Positions 51,230-60,610 of a stretch of 64,000 nt of DNA are shown one piece after another. The first letter of the stretch is position 1. Every line of letters begins with the position of its first letter. The translations under genes and the position numbers were made by a program. A model generated the notes under the pieces. That model made no database searches, was not told the DNA's origin, and saw only the letters and a program-made list of their open reading frames with translations. Location of the stretch: NCBI RefSeq assembly GCF_026626635.1, contig NZ_JAPNKA010000001.1, forward strand, positions 6,634,001 through 6,698,000, read 5' to 3'. This DNA is from Archangium lansingense. Its GTDB lineage: Bacteria; Myxococcota; Myxococcia; Myxococcales; Myxococcaceae.

Positions 51230-52513
51230 ATGAAACAGGCCTTGAGGGATCGACGTCCGACCTGGTTCGCCATCACGCGCCGCAATCTCCTGAGAGGCGC
51301 TCTCGCGACAACCCTGGCGGCAAGCGTGCTCACCGCATGCGACGAGGACGACAAGGTCACCCACTGGTACGGAAGCTGGAGCGCGGCACCGCAGGACTAC
51401 AACGAGCCGTTCCCCGCTCCTCCACCTCCCAGCTTCTTCGACAACCAGACGATCCGGCAGGTACTGCGAACCTCGATCGGTGGCGATCAGGTACGCGTGC
51501 GCTTCTCCAACCTGTTCGGTACGAGCCCGCTCAAGATCGATGGGGCTCGCATTGCGCTCAGCGCGGGCAGTTCCAGCATCAAACCAGCCTCTGACACCGA
51601 GCTGCGTTTCAATGGGAACGCGTCCGCTACGATTCCGGCTGGCGGCGAGCTGTGGAGCGATGCCGCGAAGCTCGAGGTGGGGGCAGGGGAAGACCTGGCG
51701 GTGAGCCTGTTCCTTGCCACTGAAACCGCCCTGTCCACGATGCACGCGCTGGGCCTGCAAACCCACTACGTGGTCGCCGGCAATGCCCTGTCCACCGAAA
51801 CCCTCTCGGGCGCTGAAACACGCAGCTCGTACTACTTCATCTCGGGCGTTGATGTGCGGAGCAGCGCCAAGGCCAACGTGGTGGTGGCCTTCGGCGATTC
51901 CATCACGGATGGGGCGGGTACCACCCCGGACACCCACCGCCGGTGGCCCGACTACCTGTCGCGCCGTCTGCAATCGGATGGGAGCGCCGTCAGCGTCTTG
52001 AATGCGGGCATTGGAGGCGGCCGGATACTCACGGATGCGATAGGCCCCAGCGGCGTCAACCGCTTCGAGCGAGACGTGCTGGGCCAGACCGGCGTCACCC
52101 ATGTGATCTTCCTGCTGGGCATCAATGATATCGGCCTGTCGGCATTCGTGCCGGAGCAGGAGGTCTCGGTTGAGCAGATGACCGCGGGCACGCAGTCGCT
52201 CATCGACAAGGCCAAGGCCAAGGGGATCAAGGTGCTGCTGGGCACGCTGCTGCCCTGGAAAGGGGCAAATCCAGGCGGTGCGCCCTACTATTCGGAGGCT
52301 GGCGAAGCCAAGCGTCAGTCCTTCAATGCCTGGATACGCGCCAACAAGACAGTCGACGGTGTGATTGACTTCGACCAGGCCTTGCGCGATCCAGCCGACC
52401 CCCTGGCCCTGTTGCCAGCCTATGATAGCGGCGACCTCCTGCACCCGAATGACAAGGGCGCCGAGGCCATGGCGAATGCGGTGGATATCCGTCTGCTCGC
52501 AGTGCAGCCCTGA
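51230..52513 (+). CDS. SGNH/GDSL-family hydrolase, exported lipoprotein
   Basis: The 427-aa product has a twin-arginine signal (TRRNLLRGALATTLAASVLTAC) ending in a lipobox, so it is probably a Tat-exported lipoprotein. An N-terminal beta domain (WYGSWSAAPQDYNEP ... RVRFSNLFG) precedes the SGNH core: block I AFGDSITDGAG (near 222), block II NAGIGGGR, block III LLGINDIG, block V DLLHPNDKG. This is the layout of rhamnogalacturonan-acetylesterase-like or phospholipase GDSL enzymes. GGGAG precedes the ATG. Confidence 0.9.
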   Translation: MKQALRDRRPTWFAITRRNLLRGALATTLAASVLTACDEDDKVTHWYGSWSAAPQDYNEPFPAPPPPSFFDNQTIRQVLRTSIGGDQVRVRFSNLFGTSPLKIDGARIALSAGSSSIKPASDTELRFNGNASATIPAGGELWSDAAKLEVGAGEDLAVSLFLATETALSTMHALGLQTHYVVAGNALSTETLSGAETRSSYYFISGVDVRSSAKANVVVAFGDSITDGAGTTPDTHRRWPDYLSRRLQSDGSAVSVLNAGIGGGRILTDAIGPSGVNRFERDVLGQTGVTHVIFLLGINDIGLSAFVPEQEVSVEQMTAGTQSLIDKAKAKGIKVLLGTLLPWKGANPGGAPYYSEAGEAKRQSFNAWIRANKTVDGVIDFDQALRDPADPLALLPAYDSGDLLHPNDKGAEAMANAVDIRLLAVQP

Positions 52514-52552
52514 CAACCCGCTCCTGCGTGCAGGTGGACGCCTGGGTTGGGC

Positions 52553-53923
52553 TCAGGGAGGCAGCCCGGTGGCGAGGGCCTCGCGGATGGTGGCGGACGT
52601 GTAGCTGGTGCCCCAGAGGGCGTTGACCGCCGCCGCTACCTCGTCCGCTCCGAAGACCATGCTCCCGTTCGTGAGCTCGAAGAGCACCATGCGCGGGTCG
52701 GCCAGCTCGCGCAGCAACGGCGCCACGGAGGCCACATCCCGGCCATACCACTGGAGGACGCGCACCTCCCACAGCCAGGCCAACAGCGTGGACTGCGTGT
52801 AGGGGACGAAGAGGTACTGGGTGGGGCTGCCCAGGTTCGTCAGCAGGTGCCCCAGATACAGCGTTTGCACCGCATGCCCGTATTGCTCCACCAGCGGGCC
52901 GTGGTTGAGGGGGAGGGTGTTCCAGTCGGGCACATCCAGGTGCTGGAAGTAGAGCGGCGTCATCGTCGGGCCCACCAGGGCCGCCAGGGTCTGCGTCTGC
53001 TCCACCGGGACGAGGGTGTCCCAATCCTCATGGAGGACGAGGAAGGGCATGTCCAGCTTCGAAGCGAGGTGCTCTCGCGTCCACCGGCTGTAGTCCGCCC
53101 CCGGAGTTCCCGGCCGCCCGCCGGTGGTGGCGATGATGCGGCGGGCATAGGGCTCGAAGAACGTCGCGTAGCGATCCCTCACCACCGGGTCCGTCACCCG
53201 CGAGGGGATGACCTGATCGAGATAGTCGAACTGCCGCGCGAAGTCCGAGAGCGGGAAGAGGGCCACGCCCACCTTCGGACGAGCCTCGGCCGGTGCGTCC
53301 GCTGCGGCGTACAGTGCCTCGAAGCCTCCCCACGAGCCGCCGAAGATTCCGATGCGAGAGCGGTCCACGCCCGGAGCCTGGGCCAGGAAGCTCATCCCCG
53401 CGTGCATGTCGTCCCGATCATTCTGGATGTCGCCGCCCGCGTAGAAGCGGCCGAACACGGCGAGCACTCCGAAGTCGTGGTACAGGTAGAAGAAGGCCTC
53501 CGCGGTGATGAGCTCGGGCGTGCTGAGGGTGTAGACAATCGACGAGGAGCCCGAGTGGTAGTGGGGCTCGCTGTCATCCGGGAACATGCCGGAGCCGCGC
53601 GTGGCCCACTTCGCGTCCACGGCCTCGCCCGTCCAGGAGATTCCGTCGTAGGGGCGCGTGAGCATCATCGTGGGCCAGACGCCCGGGTTCCGCGGTGGGA
53701 ACCACTGGGCATACGTGGGCGCCTTGCCAGGCTCCTGCAACTTCAGGAGCTGGTACTGCCAGAGCTGCCCCCAGGCCTCGGCTTGCCCCGTGCCGAGCAC
53801 CGTTACCACCAGCCCGGTGTTCTCGGCTCCTGAGGTGTTGGGAGTGTGTAGGGTGTCGTCAGCCGCGAAGGAAGGGCCACCCGCGAGGGTCAACCCCAGG
53901 AACATCAGCAGGAAAATGCGCAT
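52553..53923 (-). CDS. Secreted alpha/beta hydrolase (prolyl-oligopeptidase-like fold)
   Basis: The 456-aa product has a signal peptide (MRIFLLMFLGLTLAGGPSFAA). The nucleophile elbow is GIFGGSWGGFEALY (near residue 195), with acid and histidine likely in VLHEDWDTLVPVEQ and LNHGPLVEQYGH. The N-terminal part includes an X-Pro/CocE-like entry (VWPTMMLTRPYDGISW). It is probably an exported esterase or peptidase; the substrate cannot be told. It converges on the SGNH gene. Confidence 0.78.
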   Translation of the reverse strand: MRIFLLMFLGLTLAGGPSFAADDTLHTPNTSGAENTGLVVTVLGTGQAEAWGQLWQYQLLKLQEPGKAPTYAQWFPPRNPGVWPTMMLTRPYDGISWTGEAVDAKWATRGSGMFPDDSEPHYHSGSSSIVYTLSTPELITAEAFFYLYHDFGVLAVFGRFYAGGDIQNDRDDMHAGMSFLAQAPGVDRSRIGIFGGSWGGFEALYAAADAPAEARPKVGVALFPLSDFARQFDYLDQVIPSRVTDPVVRDRYATFFEPYARRIIATTGGRPGTPGADYSRWTREHLASKLDMPFLVLHEDWDTLVPVEQTQTLAALVGPTMTPLYFQHLDVPDWNTLPLNHGPLVEQYGHAVQTLYLGHLLTNLGSPTQYLFVPYTQSTLLAWLWEVRVLQWYGRDVASVAPLLRELADPRMVLFELTNGSMVFGADEVAAAVNALWGTSYTSATIREALATGLPP

Positions 53924-53980
53924 GTCCTGAAGACACCGCACGCGCGTTTTTCTGAAAGCGGCGGACGCTCAAAAGTGCGC

Positions 53981-55348
53981 TCAGAGCGAGCGGATGAAGG
54001 CCACGAGCGCGTCCCGGTCGGCACGCTCCAGCCGCTTGAAGCGCTCGCGCGCGGCCTCCGCCTCGCCGCCGTGCCAGAGGATGGCTTCCTCGAAGCTGCG
54101 GGCCCGTCCGTCATGGAGCAGGCGGAGCTGGTGGTTGACGGTCTCCAGCAACCCCAGCCCCCACAGCGGAGGCGTCCGCCACTCCGAGCCCGTCGCTTCC
54201 GCGTCTGGACGTCCGTCTGCCAGCTCCTTGCCCATGTCGTGCAGGAGCAGGTCCGTATAGGGGCGGATCGTCTGTCCGGACAGCTCGGGAATGTCAGCCA
54301 CTTCCCCGGTCCGGTACTCGGGGTGGTGACACGAGGCGCAGCCGGTCTGCTGGAAGACGGCCTGGCCCCGGCGCACGGCGGGCGCGTTCCAGTCCCGGCG
54401 CGCGGGCACCGCGAGCAGCCGGATGTAGAGCGTCGTTTTCTCCAACATCTCCGCCGAGAGCACGGGCTCCCGGGCCTGAGTCACCGCGCGGCAGGCCTCC
54501 TGCTTCGGCGTGCAATTGGGCTCGGAGTAGAGCGGCGAGGTGACTCCGAGGTCCTCCGAGTAGGCCTTCGCGATCTGCTGCTCCAGGGTGGGCTGGCTGG
54601 CCTTCCACCCGAACCTCCCGAGCACCGTCTGGCCCGTTCGCGTGCTGGTGACCCGGTTGGGGCGCCCCGAGATCCCATCACCGTCGGTGTCCTCGGGGTC
54701 TGCCCGGGCGAGGAGATCCGCCTCGGGAATGGCCTCGAGCAATCCCAGGCCGACGACGGTCGCGGGAATCCGGGGCGACCACTGGGTCTTGGGCGCGAAC
54801 GGTCCATAGCCCAGGGGAGAAAACTTGTAGTGGGGCCGCCGCAGTGTGTACGCCGTCGCGTCGGCATAGCGGCCCTTGACGGGGACGTACTTCACCTGGA
54901 CGGTCCCCTCGGCGGGGATTCCCGGTGTCCCCCGGTCGTTGAACTGCCCGCCATAGACGGGCTCGGGTGCGCCTCCTGGCGCATCCGCCGTGGGAACACT
55001 CAGGCGGATGAGGAGCGGCGCTTCGGGCCCAATCGCGTCATAGGGACGATCGCGGCCATCCTTGAAGTGGCACGAGTTGCACGCCTGGGCATTGGTGAGG
55101 GGGCCGGCCAGGGCCTCCGGGGGAGCGCTCCAATCCCTGACGAACAACGCCTTGCCGTCGCGCAGGGTCTTCCAGCGCCCGGGCTCCATGTTGCCCAGCG
55201 CCCTGCCAAAGGCATTGAGGGTGGTGTCGAAGACCGTCGTGGCTCCGCCCGACAGTTCCTCTCCAGCGGGGGAGGCGGGGGGCTCACTCGGCGCTTCTCC
55301 AGGAGCCGCGGCCAGGACGACGGTCAGACACCACCAGGCTTTCATCAT
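53981..55348 (-). CDS. DUF1111 di-heme oxidoreductase-like protein
   Basis: The 455-aa product of the DUF1111 family (di-haem oxidoreductase, putative peroxidase) has a short signal sequence, first heme site CNSCHFKDGRDRP (near 92) and second CASCHHPEYRTG (near 335), with the family motif FGWKASQPTLEQQIAKAYSEDLGV (landmark) and GLLETVNHQLRLLHDGRARS. GGAGG lies upstream of MMKAWW. It is periplasmic. It follows the 55446 gene on the same strand but is separated by a strong hairpin. Confidence 0.9.
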   Translation of the reverse strand: MMKAWWCLTVVLAAAPGEAPSEPPASPAGEELSGGATTVFDTTLNAFGRALGNMEPGRWKTLRDGKALFVRDWSAPPEALAGPLTNAQACNSCHFKDGRDRPYDAIGPEAPLLIRLSVPTADAPGGAPEPVYGGQFNDRGTPGIPAEGTVQVKYVPVKGRYADATAYTLRRPHYKFSPLGYGPFAPKTQWSPRIPATVVGLGLLEAIPEADLLARADPEDTDGDGISGRPNRVTSTRTGQTVLGRFGWKASQPTLEQQIAKAYSEDLGVTSPLYSEPNCTPKQEACRAVTQAREPVLSAEMLEKTTLYIRLLAVPARRDWNAPAVRRGQAVFQQTGCASCHHPEYRTGEVADIPELSGQTIRPYTDLLLHDMGKELADGRPDAEATGSEWRTPPLWGLGLLETVNHQLRLLHDGRARSFEEAILWHGGEAEAARERFKRLERADRDALVAFIRSL

Positions 55349-55394
55349 GGGCAGGTGCCTCCGCTGGGCGTGTACGGGTGTTTCGAGAAACTAC

Positions 55395-55434
55395 GGAGCG
55401 GAAGAGGGGAGTGAGGGCTCCCTCCTTCCGCTCC
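55395..55434 (-). terminator. Hairpin terminator after the 55446 gene
   Basis: Segment 55395-55411 (GGAGCGGAAGAGGGGAG) pairs with 55418-55434 (CTCCCTCCTTCCGCTCC) with only a small internal mismatch. It lies just downstream of the stop at 55446 and before the DUF1111 gene, separating their transcripts. Confidence 0.65.
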
Positions 55435-55445
55435 GGGACGACAGG

Positions 55446-56282
55446 TTACTTGCTGATGCCGACGGTCTGATCGCCGAGCCGCGCCGAGCCGCCCGAGGTC
55501 TGGAAGAGGATCCGCTCGAAGCTCAGGTAGGGGTAGCTGCCCGAGGCACGAACCTCCTCGGTCAGGACGAGCTCGTCGGCCTCCACGGTGGTGCCGTCCG
55601 CGAGGACCACGGGGGTCACCGCATCCCGGATGATCCACCGGCACGCACCCAGAAGGGCCTGGTCGCGAACGTTATGGAACCCGATGGGGCGAGCGCACCG
55701 GACGTCGCAGTAGGCGCACGAGCCGTAATGCATCACATTGCAGTTGGCGAGACAGTCGGGGACCGTCTGGTAGTACGGGCGGCACGAGGGACCGGTTCCG
55801 CCGCCAATGGGCAGGGCCCGGGCGGCGACCACCCCGTTCGGAATCCTGCTGACCTGCGCCACGAGCTCGCCCTGGCGATAGGCCTGGACCATGTAGGTGG
55901 AGTCCGCTCCCGAGCCAGAGAAGGTGGCGGAGATCTCGCGCGTGTCTCCCTTCTTGACGCTGGTGGTGCTGCTGATCGCGGCGCCATCCGACACGGCCGT
56001 GAACGTGGTCTTCTGCTCGGGGTCCTTGGAAGAGGTCTCGTACGCGGCGGTCCAGTCCGTGGCCTGTCCCAGGGAGACGGAGGCACCGTCCGTACCGGCC
56101 GCACCGAGGTTGGTGAGCAGGACGCTGGTCTCATCCGCCTGACGCACCTGGGCCTTACCAATGGCGCAGATGCTCAGCCCTTCCGACTTCACGCACTGCT
56201 GCGCGTGGCTCTGCGCGACGGGGAGGACCAGGGCCACCAGGGCGACCCAGTACGAGTTTCCGAGGCTTCGCAGCGAACGCAT
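55446..56282 (-). CDS. Secreted Cys-rich hypothetical protein with sigma-54-like promoter
   Basis: The 278-aa product has a signal peptide (MRSLRSLGNSYWVALVALVL, then PVAQSHAQ). It carries a cysteine cluster PSCRPYY ... DCLANCNVMHYGSCAYCDVRCARPIG near residues 165-200. Start 56282 is set by AAGGAG exactly 6 nt upstream; ATG 56288 abuts that site and is unlikely. A TGGCAC-N5-TTGA element lies 54 nt upstream (56337-56351). No family is recognised. Confidence 0.7.
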   Translation of the reverse strand: MRSLRSLGNSYWVALVALVLPVAQSHAQQCVKSEGLSICAIGKAQVRQADETSVLLTNLGAAGTDGASVSLGQATDWTAAYETSSKDPEQKTTFTAVSDGAAISSTTSVKKGDTREISATFSGSGADSTYMVQAYRQGELVAQVSRIPNGVVAARALPIGGGTGPSCRPYYQTVPDCLANCNVMHYGSCAYCDVRCARPIGFHNVRDQALLGACRWIIRDAVTPVVLADGTTVEADELVLTEEVRASGSYPYLSFERILFQTSGGSARLGDQTVGISK

Positions 56283-56336
56283 GAACATCTCCTTGCCGTG
56301 TGACCAGGACGGGGGGTTGGTCGGATCGAGATGTCT

Positions 56337-56351
56337 TCAACATCGGTGCCA
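56337..56351 (-). promoter_or_regulatory. Sigma-54-like promoter for the 55446 gene
   Basis: On the minus strand, TGGCACCGATGTTGA matches the -24/-12 consensus TGGCACG-N4-TTGC at all core positions except the last (A for C), with correct spacing, 54 nt before the start codon. Confidence 0.5.
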
Positions 56352-56514
56352 AGGCGTGAGCGCCCTGTGGCCTAGAGGGGAGAAGCCCGCTTTGCCTGGA
56401 AATTGTGGTCTCAGGGACAACGGGGGTGGAGAGGCCATGTTGCTCGACTGGCAACAGGCTCGCCCCGGGGCCTGCTGTCGGAGGGCGGGTGGTTGTGGGC
56501 CTCACACGCCGTCA

Positions 56515-56530
56515 TGGCCTCCGAGATGCA
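56515..56530 (+). promoter_or_regulatory. Sigma-54-like promoter for the 56577 gene
   Basis: TGGCCTCCGAGATGCA has GG and GC at the right 10-nt spacing, with TGGC and TGCA ends of the consensus. It lies 47 nt before the start of the 56577 gene and back to back with the element at 56337-56351. Confidence 0.45.
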
Positions 56531-56576
56531 TAAGCGCTACAAAAGCAGGCCCCTCTCTCTTTCCCCCGAGCGCTCC

Positions 56577-57074
56577 ATGGCAAACGACATCAAGTCCATC
56601 GACATCGACGTGCGCGTGCAGATGATGGATGGCAATCCCTGCGCCACCTGGTCCTTCGACCGTGAGGAGGGTGGCCGGGACGCTACCCAGGTGAAGCTCT
56701 TCAGCGGGCAGGAGTATCAGGTGACCTACCGGCTGCTCGATGCCACCTCCTGGAGCCTCGCTGCGGTATCGCTGCGCAGGGTGTACGACTCCATCAGCGC
56801 CGGCTTCGTGACCCTCACCCAGGGCGAGACGATGCAGACCCCCCAGTCGCTGGAGGATGGAGCCGGGACGGTGTCCGTCACGAGCTTCAACCCGGACGCA
56901 CTCACCCTGAACATCACGAACGCGCTGTCCTCGGGCAGCGAGGCCTTCACCCTGGGCCTGTCCCTGACGGTGTCCGCCAACTCTCAGGGAATCCCCAAGC
57001 AGTCGAGCCAGGATCCTCAGGTGGTCCTGGAGCCGATCACCATTCCGCCGCCGCCCATCCTCGTGAGCGCCTGA
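56577..57074 (+). CDS. Hypothetical protein with sigma-54-like promoter
   Basis: The 165-aa product begins MANDIKSIDIDVRVQMMDGN and has no signal peptide. It is beta-rich (EYQVTYRLLDATSWSLAAVSL, TLNITNALSSGSEAFTLGLS, as landmarks) with a proline end (ITIPPPPILVSA). No family is recognised. The start has only a weak ribosome site; ATG 56516 in another frame is not coding. It converges on the dual-kinase gene 20 nt away and carries a -24/-12-like element upstream. Confidence 0.6.
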   Translation: MANDIKSIDIDVRVQMMDGNPCATWSFDREEGGRDATQVKLFSGQEYQVTYRLLDATSWSLAAVSLRRVYDSISAGFVTLTQGETMQTPQSLEDGAGTVSVTSFNPDALTLNITNALSSGSEAFTLGLSLTVSANSQGIPKQSSQDPQVVLEPITIPPPPILVSA

Positions 57075-57094
57075 CAGGCGGGTGCGAGGCGCCG

Positions 57095-60000
57095 CTACGG
57101 GCCCGCTCGAGCCGGAACGACGCCTCCTCCAGCGAGGAGCGCACGGCGGACACGCAGGGACTCCTCGTCTCCGTAGCCCAGCTTGTCCAGCGCCTCGAGC
57201 AACGGGCGGGCCTCGTCCGCGCGACCAAGCCCCAGCAGCAGCCGGGCCCGGATGTCGAGCGTATGGGGCTCCGAGGCTTTCTCCTCGGGGCCGAGCAAGG
57301 TGAGTGCCTCGTCCCAGACGGTGCGCGCACGGGAGGAGGCCCCGGCGCGCGCCTCGAGCTGCCCGAGCTGCCACAGGCCAGACGCTCGCCACAGCGGGAA
57401 TTCACGCTCCGCCGGAGCCTCTGCCCCCAGCTTCTCCAGCATCGCCAGGGCTTCCTGTAGGTGGCCGCGAGCCCGCGTGTCCTGGCCCTGTGCTCCGTCC
57501 AAGGAGGCGAGCGACATGTGGCCGCGCGCCAGTGCGAAACGCCACCCCCGGTGATCGGGTGACTTCGCCAGGAGTTCTCTGACGATGCGCAGCTCCGTGT
57601 CGAACATGGAGCGTGCGGAGGCCAGGTTCCCCAGGATCCGGTGGCAGCGGCCCACCTTCTCGTAGCGCAACAGCAGCTCGCCACGCCACGTGACGTTGTC
57701 CGCGTCATGCTCGGCGAGGCGCTGGGCCATGGCGAGCTCCGCCTCGTACTGCGCCAGCGCGCCGCGCGTGTCCCCTTGGAAGAGCAGGATGTCCCCCACG
57801 TGACTGCGGGCAATCCCCAGCAGGCGCCGCAGGCCCGCGTCTTCCGGTGCCCTGGCGGCCAGGGACTCCAGGAGCGCGAGGTTCTGCTGGGACCACTTCA
57901 GCGCCTCGGGCAGCGCCCCCCGGCTTCTCGCGGCGGCACCGAGCTTGGCGTACACCTGGGCCAGCTCGCGCTCGAGCAGCGCGTCTTCCGGACGCTGCGC
58001 GCGCAACGTCTCCATGATGGTGGCGCTCGCGCCCAGGGCACTGCTCGCCGCCTGGCCGTCTCCCAGGAGCTGCTGGATGGAGGCAATGTTGCTGTGCGCG
58101 TAGGCGAGCTCCAGCTGCCAGTCGGTGTTGCGCGCATCCATCGTCACCAGGCGTCGCGAGATATCGAGGTAGGACTCGAAGTGTTGCAGGGCGCCTTTCA
58201 GCTCCTTTTGCTGGAGCAGCGAGAAACCCACCCAGTACTCACTCTGGCCAAGTGCGAACAGCCACGCGCCATTGCCTGGCTCACGCGCCACGAGATCGCG
58301 GGCCACCTGGAGCGACTCGAGAAAGGCCCGCGAAGCCTCCGCGAACCGCCCCTGGCCGAAGCGCACCTGGCCGATCTGCCCCAGCACCTTGGAGCGCTGC
58401 ATCAGCTCCTCGGGAGACTGTTCCCCTTCCGGCATCGTGGCGAGGTACTCCAGCGCCTTGTCGCCTACGTCCTGCAGGATGCCGAGCCGGCCGAGGGGCT
58501 CGAGCTTGCCGTACAGGTCTCCCAACATGAAGGAGATGAGCCGATCCGCCTGATGCCGTCGCAGCTCTGCCTCCGCACGGGCGGCCTGCGCCTGCTCTCC
58601 GGCACGAACGGCGCTCAGGGCGAAGACGGACACCACCGCGAGCATGAGGGTCAGCGCGGCGGCCCCCCACACGGCCAGCGTGCGGCGCCTCCGGGCCTGC
58701 TCGAGCGCGAGCTGGGAGCGCTGTTCGGCCTCGCGTTGTGCGCGGCGCTTCTCGAGGTTCCTCAACCGCTCGGCCACCTCGCGCGCATCGCTCGTGCGCC
58801 GCCCTGGATCGCCATCCACGAAGCAGGCGATGTCCTCGGCCAGCAGCGCGTCCCCCACGTCCCGCTGCCAGCCGGGCGCGAGCAGGCGGGAGAAGTCCCC
58901 CACCACCATTTGATAGAGCAGCACGCCCAGGGAGTAGATGTCGGCCTGGAGGGTGGCGTGCTGGCCATTCATCAGCTCGGGGGCGAGATAACGCGGCGTC
59001 CCGGCGCCAGGGCTCGCTCCCGACCCATCGGCGGTGGTGAAGCCGAGCGCGGTGATGCCCTGGGCCTCCAGCACGCTCCGGTCCGTGAGCAGGCCAATGC
59101 CGAAGTCCGTGAGGCGAATGGACGGAGAGCCCCCGGGCTGGGTATGGACGAGCACGTTGGCCGGCTTGATGTCCTTATGGAGGATGCCCACCGAGTGGGC
59201 CGCGGCGAGCGCGGCGGCCACCTGCGCGACCAGCTCCAACCGGGTAGCGAGCGGCACCTGCCCCAGTCCACCCTGGCGGGCTGCCCAGTCAATGAGAGAG
59301 CCGCCCGCGGTGTACTCGGACTCGAGGAAGTAGGGCGGCGCGTCGAAGCTCCAGTCGAGGATTCGGGCGATGTCCTCGCGCTCGCCCAAGGCCTCCTTGA
59401 GAAGGCGGAAGAGCGTCACCTCGCGCTGCAGGGCGCGAAGCCGCTCGGGCTGGAAGCAGAACTTGAAGACCCGGCGCTCGCCGGTGACCGCGTGCGCCGC
59501 CAGCCACACCTCGCCGAAGCCACCTTCTCCCAACCGCTCCAGCAGCCGCCAATGGGGACGGCGCGGCAGGGCCTGTCCCTCCGCGGGCCTCCAGTCTGGC
59601 ATCGATGCGTCGCCGGACTCGGGCACCTCCGGGGCGGAGTCGGGTGCGACGAGCGCCCCCACGGCCTCTCGAACGCGCGAAGCGGTGGGCTCATCACCGG
59701 ACCGCTCCCCCGACGCTGGAGTGGGCCTCGGTGAGTCTCCCTCGCGCGAGAGGGGCGGTGCTGCCTCCACGGGCACTCGGGCGGCTAGTGCTGTGAGCTC
59801 CGCCGCCACCAGGCGCGCGCTCTGGGGCCGGCGCTCGGGCTCCTTTTCGAGCAATCGCTCGACGAGCGCCACCAGCTCCTCGGGCGCTTCGGGCCTCGAT
59901 TCCGTGAGCGGCGCGGGCGCCTCGCTCGTCACCCTCCGCAACGTGTCGAGCAGGTTGCTACCTCGGAAGGGCGAGCGGCCCGTGACGAGCTCATAGAGGA

Positions 60001-60610
60001 GCACGCCAAGCGCGAAGATGTCCGAGCGATGGTCCACGGCGCGGCCACTGGCCTGCTCGGGGGACATGGCGTGGACCGTGCCGAGCAGCACTCCCTCCTG
60101 CGTCAGCGTGGGCGACGGGGAATTTCCCCACAGCGGCAACGCCAGGCCGAAGTCGAGAATCTTCGCCTGGCCCGCGGACGTGACGAGGACGTTCTCCGCC
60201 TTGAGATCCCGGTGCACCAGGCCCTTGGCGTGGGCCTCGCCCAGACCGTCGGCGACCGCGCTGGCGAGCCGCAGGGCCTGGGCAAGTGCGAGTGGCCCCC
60301 GCTTGATGAGTGCCGCCACCGACTCCCCGGCGACGTACTCCATGACGATGCAGTCGCCGTGCTCGGTGTCGAGGATGTCGTAGATCTGGACGATGGCGGG
60401 ATGGTTGAGGCGCGCGGCGGCCTGAGCCTCCCGGCGGAAGCGGGCGCGGGCCTGCGCGTCGACAGGGCCATCCGCGCGGATGCGCTTGAGGGCGACGTGA
60501 CGATGCAGGCGCTCGTCGTAGGCGAGATAGACCTCGCCCATCCCGCCACGGCCGAGCAGGGACTCGATGCGGTATCCACCCAGGCGGAAGATGTCGGGAG
60601 TTTCAATCAC
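57095..60610 (-). CDS. Membrane Ser/Thr protein kinase with two kinase domains and TPRs
   Basis: The 1171-aa product has kinase 1 (about 12-275: GRGGMGEVY, Lys42, HRDLKAEN with Asp135, DFG at 153, MSPEQA) and kinase 2 (about 355-620: GEGGFGEVW, Lys383, HKDIKPAN with Asp480, DFG at 502, LAPELM), joined by a Pro/Ser linker. One membrane helix (about 644-667) is followed by a TPR region to the end. Both kinase domains keep catalytic residues, which is unusual. GTG start 60610 overlaps the activator stop by 8 nt, so kinase and FHA activator are co-translated; the activator is the likely substrate. Confidence 0.9.
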   Translation of the reverse strand: MIETPDIFRLGGYRIESLLGRGGMGEVYLAYDERLHRHVALKRIRADGPVDAQARARFRREAQAAARLNHPAIVQIYDILDTEHGDCIVMEYVAGESVAALIKRGPLALAQALRLASAVADGLGEAHAKGLVHRDLKAENVLVTSAGQAKILDFGLALPLWGNSPSPTLTQEGVLLGTVHAMSPEQASGRAVDHRSDIFALGVLLYELVTGRSPFRGSNLLDTLRRVTSEAPAPLTESRPEAPEELVALVERLLEKEPERRPQSARLVAAELTALAARVPVEAAPPLSREGDSPRPTPASGERSGDEPTASRVREAVGALVAPDSAPEVPESGDASMPDWRPAEGQALPRRPHWRLLERLGEGGFGEVWLAAHAVTGERRVFKFCFQPERLRALQREVTLFRLLKEALGEREDIARILDWSFDAPPYFLESEYTAGGSLIDWAARQGGLGQVPLATRLELVAQVAAALAAAHSVGILHKDIKPANVLVHTQPGGSPSIRLTDFGIGLLTDRSVLEAQGITALGFTTADGSGASPGAGTPRYLAPELMNGQHATLQADIYSLGVLLYQMVVGDFSRLLAPGWQRDVGDALLAEDIACFVDGDPGRRTSDAREVAERLRNLEKRRAQREAEQRSQLALEQARRRRTLAVWGAAALTLMLAVVSVFALSAVRAGEQAQAARAEAELRRHQADRLISFMLGDLYGKLEPLGRLGILQDVGDKALEYLATMPEGEQSPEELMQRSKVLGQIGQVRFGQGRFAEASRAFLESLQVARDLVAREPGNGAWLFALGQSEYWVGFSLLQQKELKGALQHFESYLDISRRLVTMDARNTDWQLELAYAHSNIASIQQLLGDGQAASSALGASATIMETLRAQRPEDALLERELAQVYAKLGAAARSRGALPEALKWSQQNLALLESLAARAPEDAGLRRLLGIARSHVGDILLFQGDTRGALAQYEAELAMAQRLAEHDADNVTWRGELLLRYEKVGRCHRILGNLASARSMFDTELRIVRELLAKSPDHRGWRFALARGHMSLASLDGAQGQDTRARGHLQEALAMLEKLGAEAPAEREFPLWRASGLWQLGQLEARAGASSRARTVWDEALTLLGPEEKASEPHTLDIRARLLLGLGRADEARPLLEALDKLGYGDEESLRVRRALLAGGGVVPARAGP

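Noticed and set aside
52508..52558. Nested inverted repeats between SGNH lipase and hydrolase genes (CCCTGA/TCAGGG, CAACCC/GGGTTG)
   Set aside because: The stems are short and interrupted; a bidirectional terminator is possible but not strong enough to list.
57641..59734. 697-codon open frame opposite the dual-kinase gene
   Set aside because: The minus strand encodes unmistakable kinase and TPR motifs; this frame has none.
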